Positions 7,620 through 11,368 of a stretch of DNA of 11,368 nt are shown one piece after another; the stretch's first letter is position 1, and the number at the start of each line of letters is the position of its first letter. Source of the DNA: an uncultured Cytophagaceae bacterium (GTDB lineage Bacteria > Bacteroidota > Bacteroidia > Cytophagales > Spirosomataceae); assembly GCA_938008575.1 (NCBI GenBank), contig CALLKB010000225.1, positions 1 to 11,368 of the forward strand. The letters run 5' to 3'. Below the pieces are notes generated by a model. The model was given only the letters and a program-made list of their open reading frames with translations, did no database searches and was not told the DNA's origin. The translations under genes were made by a program, and so were the position numbers.

Positions 7620-8354
7620 ATGAATACGCGGATCGTCATCATTCCGACTTACAATGAAATTGAAAACATTCAAGCCATCATCGAGAAGGTATTGAGCTTA
7701 GAGCCTGTTTTCGATCTTTTGATTGTGGATGATGGTTCCCCGGATGGTACGGCGGCATGTGTAAAAACACTCCAACAAGCACATCCAGATCGCATTCATT
7801 TACTCGAACGCAAAGGGAAATTAGGTCTAGGAACCGCTTACATCGCTGGTTTTAAATATGCCTTAGAAAAATCTTACGAATATATTTTCGAAATGGATGC
7901 CGACTTCTCACACAATCCAGATGATTTAGTGCGATTATACGATGCTTGTGCAAATCAAGGCGCATTTATGTCGATAGGCTCACGATACATCAATGGGGTG
8001 AACGTGGTCAATTGGCCCATTGGACGTGTTTTAATGTCTTACTTTGCTGGATTTTATGTGCGTTTCATTACAGGCATGCCTATTCAAGACGCTACAGCGG
8101 GATTCGTTTGTTACCGAAGAAAGGTATTAGAAACTATCCCTTTGGATCAAATTAAGTTCATCGGATATGCTTTCCAAGTAGAGATGAAATTCACCACGTG
8201 GAAATACGGATTCAAGATGATTGAAGTCCCTATCATCTTTACAGATCGTACCAAAGGCGAAAGCAAGATGTCGGCAAATATCTTCAAAGAGGCAATTTTT
8301 GGGGTGATTCAGTTAAAAGTTAACAGTCTATTCAAACGCTATCAAGCTAACTAA
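7620..8354 (+). CDS. Polyprenol-phosphate mannosyltransferase-like GT2 glycosyltransferase (DPM1 type)
   Basis: The enzyme probably transfers a sugar, classically mannose from GDP-mannose, to a polyprenyl phosphate at the inner face of the cytoplasmic membrane. The 244-residue protein is one GT-A domain. It has IIPTYNEIENI (7-17), DDGSPDGT (37-44), GKLGLGTAYIAGF (66-78), the metal- and nucleotide-binding DAD (93-95) within EMDADFSHNP, and the DPM1-type block PIQDATAGFVCYRR followed by FTDRTKGESKMS. There is no C-terminal transmembrane pair, so it resembles the soluble or peripheral DPM1 form. The sugar and acceptor in this organism cannot be read from sequence. It starts 3 bp after tag, and its TAA shares one base with the ATG of hemJ, suggesting translational coupling. 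Confidence 0.9.
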   Translation: MNTRIVIIPTYNEIENIQAIIEKVLSLEPVFDLLIVDDGSPDGTAACVKTLQQAHPDRIHLLERKGKLGLGTAYIAGFKYALEKSYEYIFEMDADFSHNPDDLVRLYDACANQGAFMSIGSRYINGVNVVNWPIGRVLMSYFAGFYVRFITGMPIQDATAGFVCYRRKVLETIPLDQIKFIGYAFQVEMKFTTWKYGFKMIEVPIIFTDRTKGESKMSANIFKEAIFGVIQLKVNSLFKRYQAN

Positions 8355-8896
8355 TGGATTATAATTTCCTAAAATCATTGCACATTATTTTTGTCGTGAG
8401 CTGGTTCGCAGGATTATTCTATTTGCCACGCTTATTGGTTTACCATGTGGAAGCGCAAGATAAAGACGTACAAGCCAAAGAAATTTTATCGAAGCAATTC
8501 GAGAAAATGGAAAAACTACTTTTCAACGCCATCATGATTCCTGCGATGTGGCTTACTTGGTTGACGGGCCTTTCCATGATCTACCTAACCTGGTGGGATA
8601 ATTTTCATGCGCATGGTTGGCTTCATTTAAAATTAGCCTTTGTCGTTTGCATTACCATCTACCACTTTGTCTGCAGGCACCTCATTCGCAAATTCCGAGC
8701 TGCTGAATTCATTTTAAGAAGTGTTCAATTGCGTCTATTCAACGAAATTGCAACCATCCTATTAGTCGCGGTCGTATTCTTAGTCATTGCTAAAAATACC
8801 TTTGATATGGTATTGGGAATCGGGGGATTTATTGCCTTTGCCATCGTGATTATGGCGGCCGTGACGATCGTGAAGAAAATTCGATCTAACGCATAG
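8354..8896 (+). CDS. hemJ: HemJ-type protoporphyrinogen IX oxidase (CopD/UPF0093 membrane protein)
   Basis: HemJ oxidises protoporphyrinogen IX to protoporphyrin IX in haem synthesis in bacteria without HemG or HemY. The 180-residue protein is hydrophobic with about four to five membrane segments (about 6-30, 57-80, 90-108, 131-147, 150-170). The family hallmarks are clear: KSLHIIFVVSWFAGLFYLPRL with the conserved His10, VYHVEA, and HGWLHLKLAFV with the conserved Lys93. The C-terminal helix (GIGGFIAFAIVIMAAVTIVKK) looks longer than the short canonical form. The start codon overlaps the stop of the glycosyltransferase by 1 bp. Its 3' end overlaps the convergent smpB by 11 bp, and no terminator is visible between them. 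Confidence 0.9.
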   Translation: MDYNFLKSLHIIFVVSWFAGLFYLPRLLVYHVEAQDKDVQAKEILSKQFEKMEKLLFNAIMIPAMWLTWLTGLSMIYLTWWDNFHAHGWLHLKLAFVVCITIYHFVCRHLIRKFRAAEFILRSVQLRLFNEIATILLVAVVFLVIAKNTFDMVLGIGGFIAFAIVIMAAVTIVKKIRSNA

Positions 8897-9347
8897 AACG
8901 ATCCATTTCACGCTTGATATCTTTTTCTTTGATATCATCTCGCTTATCAAACGTCTTCTTTCCTTTCGCTAATGCGATGTTCAATTTGGCATAACCTTTA
9001 TCAGAAATAAAGAGTCTTGTAGGAATAATCGTCAAACCCACATTTTTCAACTCTTTCTGCAATTTTGCTAGTTCTCTTTTGGATAGCAATAGCTTGCGGT
9101 CGCGCAAGGGATCATGATTGAAATGGGTGCCTTCGTCATACATGGAAATATGCATGTTGCGCACAAACAACTCATCCTGAAAGAATATGCAATAGGCATC
9201 TGTTAAATTCGCTTTGCCCTGACGAATGGATTTTATTTCAGTACCGGTCAAAACAAGTCCAGCCGTGAAGGTATCCAAGAATGCATATTCGAAGGATGCC
9301 CGACGGTTTTTAATCTCAACTTGCTTTTGGATTTTATCCTTTGCCAT
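8886..9347 (-). CDS. smpB: SsrA-binding protein SmpB
   Basis: SmpB binds tmRNA and delivers it to stalled ribosomes for trans-translation. The product is 153 residues, as expected. It shows IKNRRASFEYAFLDTFTAG, TGTEIKSIRQGKANLTDAYC and FVRNMHISMYDEGTHFNHDPLRDRKLLL. NIALAKGKKTFDKRDDIKEKDIKREMDRSMR provides the basic C-terminal tail that enters the mRNA channel. I chose the ATG at 9347 (MAKDKIQ). An in-frame GTG at 9368 would add MWLFYFG, encoded by the terminator stem, and is unlikely. The gene follows an OmpH-like gene on the same strand with a strong terminator between them, leaving only 8 nt of leader between U-tract and ATG. The 3' end overlaps hemJ by 11 bp tail to tail. The tmRNA gene itself is not in the window. 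Confidence 0.97.
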   Translation of the reverse strand: MAKDKIQKQVEIKNRRASFEYAFLDTFTAGLVLTGTEIKSIRQGKANLTDAYCIFFQDELFVRNMHISMYDEGTHFNHDPLRDRKLLLSKRELAKLQKELKNVGLTIIPTRLFISDKGYAKLNIALAKGKKTFDKRDDIKEKDIKREMDRSMR

Positions 9348-9354
9348 ACCGAAA

Positions 9355-9388
9355 TAAAAAAGCCACACAGCTACGAGGCTGCGTGGCT
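9355..9388 (-). terminator. Terminator between the OmpH-like gene and smpB
   Basis: On the minus strand an 11-bp stem, AGCCACGCAGC (9388-9378) with GCTGTGTGGCT (9371-9361) including one G-U wobble, closes a 6-nt loop and leads into a T-tract (TTTTTTATTT). The wobble becomes an A-C mismatch in the plus-strand RNA, so it is built for minus-strand transcripts. It begins 17 nt after the OmpH-like stop and ends within about 13 nt of the smpB ATG. Confidence 0.9.
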
Positions 9389-9405
9389 CCTTAAAAATTT
9401 AAAAT

Positions 9406-9996
9406 CTATTTCTCAGCTTTCTTCGCTGCGTATTCTTTGTTCAAACCGTCAACCAACTTCTGAGTTACGTCAACAGATGGATCTGCGAACAAAATACCAC
9501 CACCAATTTTAGAATAACCTAAAACGAATTCGTATTTGTTTTCTTTGTTCACCTTTGCGATATACTCACGAATGTTGTTGTATAACTCTTCGTTTTTCTT
9601 CGCTTGCTCTTGACCTAATTCAGCCTGCTTTTGCTGTGAATATTGTTGCAATTCAGAACCTTTTTTCTTCAAGGTCATATCTGCAGCTTGCAATTGTGCT
9701 TGTGTCATCGCAGCCGCACGTTGTTGGATCGCTTGAAGCTCCGCTTGCAATGCACGCTCTTTTTGACCTAAGTCTACTTGTAAACGATATCCTTTATTTT
9801 CAAACTCTTTTTGAGCGTCTTTGTAAAATTGGTAATTCGTCAACAATGAATCTGAATTAACAAACACGATGCGCTTGCCTTCAGCAGTTACGCCTGCTCC
9901 TGCAGAACCAGCACCTGTCGTAGGCTTGAAGAATGAATAAGCGACAGCAAGTGTTAAAACTGCTAACCAAACGTAAGAGATACTTGAATTTTTCAC
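9406..9996 (-). CDS. OmpH/Skp-family periplasmic chaperone-like protein
   Basis: Skp/OmpH proteins are trimeric periplasmic chaperones that hold unfolded outer-membrane proteins. The 196-residue product has an N-terminal hydrophobic segment (about 8-24, VWLAVLTLAVAYSFF), either a signal peptide without a clear cleavage motif or a membrane anchor. Next come a Gly/Ala-rich linker, a beta strand KRIVFVNSDSLL (about 41-52) and a long Gln/Lys/Glu-rich helical hairpin (about 55-150). The C-terminal strands contain NKYEFVLGYSKIGGGILFADPSVDVT. This order is the Skp fold. The start is GTG at 9996; no ATG occurs in frame before about residue 98, which would destroy the protein, and the sequence upstream is AT-rich non-coding. 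Unlike many OmpH genes it does not adjoin bamA or lpxD. It ends at a strong terminator. Confidence 0.88.
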   Translation of the reverse strand: MKNSSISYVWLAVLTLAVAYSFFKPTTGAGSAGAGVTAEGKRIVFVNSDSLLTNYQFYKDAQKEFENKGYRLQVDLGQKERALQAELQAIQQRAAAMTQAQLQAADMTLKKKGSELQQYSQQKQAELGQEQAKKNEELYNNIREYIAKVNKENKYEFVLGYSKIGGGILFADPSVDVTQKLVDGLNKEYAAKKAEK

Positions 9997-10029
9997 GGGT
10001 TTAATTTTAATTATAAATGGATTTAATGG

Positions 10030-10062
10030 TAAATATACAATCTATGCTTTGATTGTCCTAAA
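10030..10062 (-). promoter_or_regulatory. Weak promoter candidate for the OmpH-like gene
   Basis: The minus strand carries TATATTTA (10037-10030), one base from TAnnTTTG, with TTTA (10062-10059) 21 nt upstream. The spacing and the imperfect boxes make this tentative. The same gap holds a 6-bp inverted repeat ACAATC/GATTGT (10037-10056) and a 14-bp AT palindrome (10061-10074), which could act as a weak terminator for the gene upstream. Confidence 0.3.
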
Positions 10063-10074
10063 TTTTTAAAAATT

Positions 10075-10413
10075 CTATCGCAATCGCGCGCCTGCCCAAG
10101 CCCAAAAGCCCAAAAAGATTCCTCCAATGAGCCCTGTAACCAAATAAAGTAAACTGACACTTCCCTGTAGCGGCAACAAAGTAGCCATCCGCACCGGCAA
10201 GGCACTTGGATTCGAATAATTCAACCACCAAGCGGAACCGCCCCAGAGCAAAAGCCCCGAAAGAAAGCCAACTGTAAAGGCACTTTTAACAGGAAATTTC
10301 AACAAATAGGCCAAAACGCCCGCCTGAATTCCCATGGCATACCAAGGCAAATATAGGCCTGCGAGTGCGCCTACAATGATTAATATGATGATACGTAACG
10401 TATTGCTCTGCAT
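10075..10413 (-). CDS. Small integral membrane protein of unknown function
   Basis: The 112-residue product is almost entirely hydrophobic. Likely membrane segments are about 6-22, 26-40, 44-62 and 82-108. There is a YLPWYAMGIQAG turn after the first and a short Asn/Pro-rich loop (LNYSNPSALPVR) before the last. Gly-rich helices (GLIGGIFLGFWAWAGARLR at the end) suggest close helix packing. I do not recognise a named family, and no catalytic residues stand out. The ATG at 10413 is preferred. The frame stays open to 10512, but that stretch lies inside the upstream acylase gene and reads as non-family sequence. It starts 5 bp after the acylase stop, so the two are almost certainly co-transcribed. 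A function linked to the acylase is only a possibility. Confidence 0.75.
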   Translation of the reverse strand: MQSNTLRIIILIIVGALAGLYLPWYAMGIQAGVLAYLLKFPVKSAFTVGFLSGLLLWGGSAWWLNYSNPSALPVRMATLLPLQGSVSLLYLVTGLIGGIFLGFWAWAGARLR

Positions 10414-10418
10414 GATGA

Positions 10419-11368
10419 TTATTTTGATAAAGTGATTGTCTTGCGAATGCGACTTGATGATTGATTCGGGTTTTCTAAGAATAACAAGGGACGAAGTTCG
10501 CCTTTGGCCCAAGTATCAATTAAATCATCGTAATGCACACTGCCTGGATTTCCCGATTGGCCCCCTGGGTAAACACCATAAGCTTTCGGATTACCTGTTT
10601 TCGATAATTCGACAATGAATCGCCAAGATGGACCCGTCTTTGTGGTTGCGGCGTTCACGATGGAACCTCCCCCACCAATGGGAATATTTAAACGACTCAA
10701 GGCATCCATACCCGGAATCAAGTGGCGAACTCCTGTTTGTTTGTGTTTCGCCCAAGCCCAATCTGGCCCCAACGGACCATGTTTTTTGACTAATGTATCC
10801 AATGTTGCCTTAAAGGATGTTTCGATGATTTGATCCATCGACTCCTTGACATTCTTTGTCTTCACATTATCCCACCAACGGGCCTGTGCCTCAAACTCAA
10901 TCAAGTGAATCGTTCGATCAATCGCCGGGCGATTCATTGGAATTTTTTCATTGGACTCAAATTCATCATCCCATAAAAATGATTGCAAGTTGAGCACCCA
11001 AGTTTCAAAAATAGTTGCCCCAATAGATTCGGGAGAATTTTGCAAGTTCCAACTTTTCACAAGTTCCAATGCCTTGTCATTCGATTTAACGGAACGCAAT
11101 AAAAGCGGCAATAATTTTCGAGCTCGGATGTTATAATTGTCATTCTGCAAACCACGTAACGAATCAATTGTGACTTTCTCCATGGCAGTTAATCGCTCAT
11201 TAATTCGACGTCCACGTTCTGATGGTGCATATTGCCAGCCCAAATAATAAGGATACGTTGGATCTGTCGAAAACTGATTCGCCGAACTTACAAAACCCCG
11301 AGCGGGATTCTTTACATGGGGATTATGGGCTTGTGGAATAAAACCTTTCCAATCGGCCGCCGCATCCG
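10419..11368 (-). CDS. Penicillin acylase-family Ntn hydrolase, C-terminal part (5' end outside the window)
   Basis: Family members are secreted, self-cleaving amidases that hydrolyse penicillins, acyl-homoserine lactones or other N-acyl amides. The window holds 315 C-terminal residues of the beta chain, open to the right edge. Visible family features are DWKGFIP, NPARGFVSSANQ followed by YPYYLGWQYAPSERGRRI, and the tail with GGGGSIVNA, GPSWRFIVEL, GVYPGGQSGNPGSVHYDDLIDTWAKGELRPLLF. The signal peptide, alpha chain, the autocatalytic Ser that starts the beta chain and the oxyanion residues lie outside, so activity and substrate cannot be judged. The first ATG-like start inside the window is not the gene start, since homology continues upstream. 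It precedes a small membrane protein by 5 bp. Confidence 0.92.
   Translation of the reverse strand, partial: DAAADWKGFIPQAHNPHVKNPARGFVSSANQFSTDPTYPYYLGWQYAPSERGRRINERLTAMEKVTIDSLRGLQNDNYNIRARKLLPLLLRSVKSNDKALELVKSWNLQNSPESIGATIFETWVLNLQSFLWDDEFESNEKIPMNRPAIDRTIHLIEFEAQARWWDNVKTKNVKESMDQIIETSFKATLDTLVKKHGPLGPDWAWAKHKQTGVRHLIPGMDALSRLNIPIGGGGSIVNAATTKTGPSWRFIVELSKTGNPKAYGVYPGGQSGNPGSVHYDDLIDTWAKGELRPLLFLENPNQSSSRIRKTITLSK

Noticed and set aside
8915..8937. TGATATC/GATATCA inverted repeat as a terminator for hemJ
   Set aside because: It is AT-rich, has no U-tract after the stem, and is explained by the repeated DIK codons of the SmpB tail.
10061..10074. 14-bp AT palindrome aatttttaaaaatt after the membrane protein
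   Set aside because: It is perfect but purely A/T, so a stable hairpin is unlikely, and such palindromes are expected by chance in AT-rich gaps.

Overview
The window reads as ordinary chromosome of a Bacteroidota bacterium, probably of the Cytophagales type. The base composition is moderate in GC. IF2 has the long, Pro/Val/Glu-rich N-terminal extension with repeated LGKI motifs that is typical of the phylum. The best promoter carries a TAnnTTTG -7 element with an upstream TTG box. Shine-Dalgarno sequences are mostly absent, and an OmpH/Skp-like gene and a DUF4833-type gene are present. I see no phage, transposon, CRISPR, tRNA or rRNA signal.

Layout. (1) Positions 1-4040, minus strand: the classical rimP-nusA-infB operon. 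It has a clear promoter at about 4009-4040 and a short leader. A terminator-shaped hairpin with a U-tract ends 18 nt before the rimP start codon. infB runs off the left edge after 715 codons. (2) 4161-4694, plus strand: a small secreted DUF4833-like protein. (3) 4725-6900, minus strand: a stand-alone TonB-dependent receptor of BtuB type, closed by a strong terminator and preceded by a well-conserved cobalamin riboswitch with a recognisable L5/L13 pairing and a start-proximal hairpin. (4) 7053-8896, plus strand: a tightly packed three-gene operon of 3-methyladenine DNA glycosylase I (tag), a dolichyl-phosphate-mannose-synthase-like GT2 glycosyltransferase, and a HemJ-type protoporphyrinogen IX oxidase. 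(5) 8886-9996, minus strand: an OmpH/Skp-like periplasmic protein followed by smpB. A strong terminator lies between them, directly in front of the smpB start. smpB and hemJ converge and overlap by 11 bp. (6) 10075-11368, minus strand: the 3' part of a penicillin-acylase-family Ntn hydrolase gene followed 5 bp later by a small membrane protein.

The genes are mostly housekeeping: transcription and translation factors, trans-translation, haem synthesis, DNA repair, outer-membrane biogenesis and vitamin B12 uptake. The points worth a second look are mainly in RNA-level regulation. Three minus-strand genes (rimP, btuB-like, smpB) each have a stable hairpin within about 8-18 nt of the start codon. 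IF2 also shows a Ser in place of Asn in the guanine-specificity motif. I found no convincing evidence of a wholly new system.
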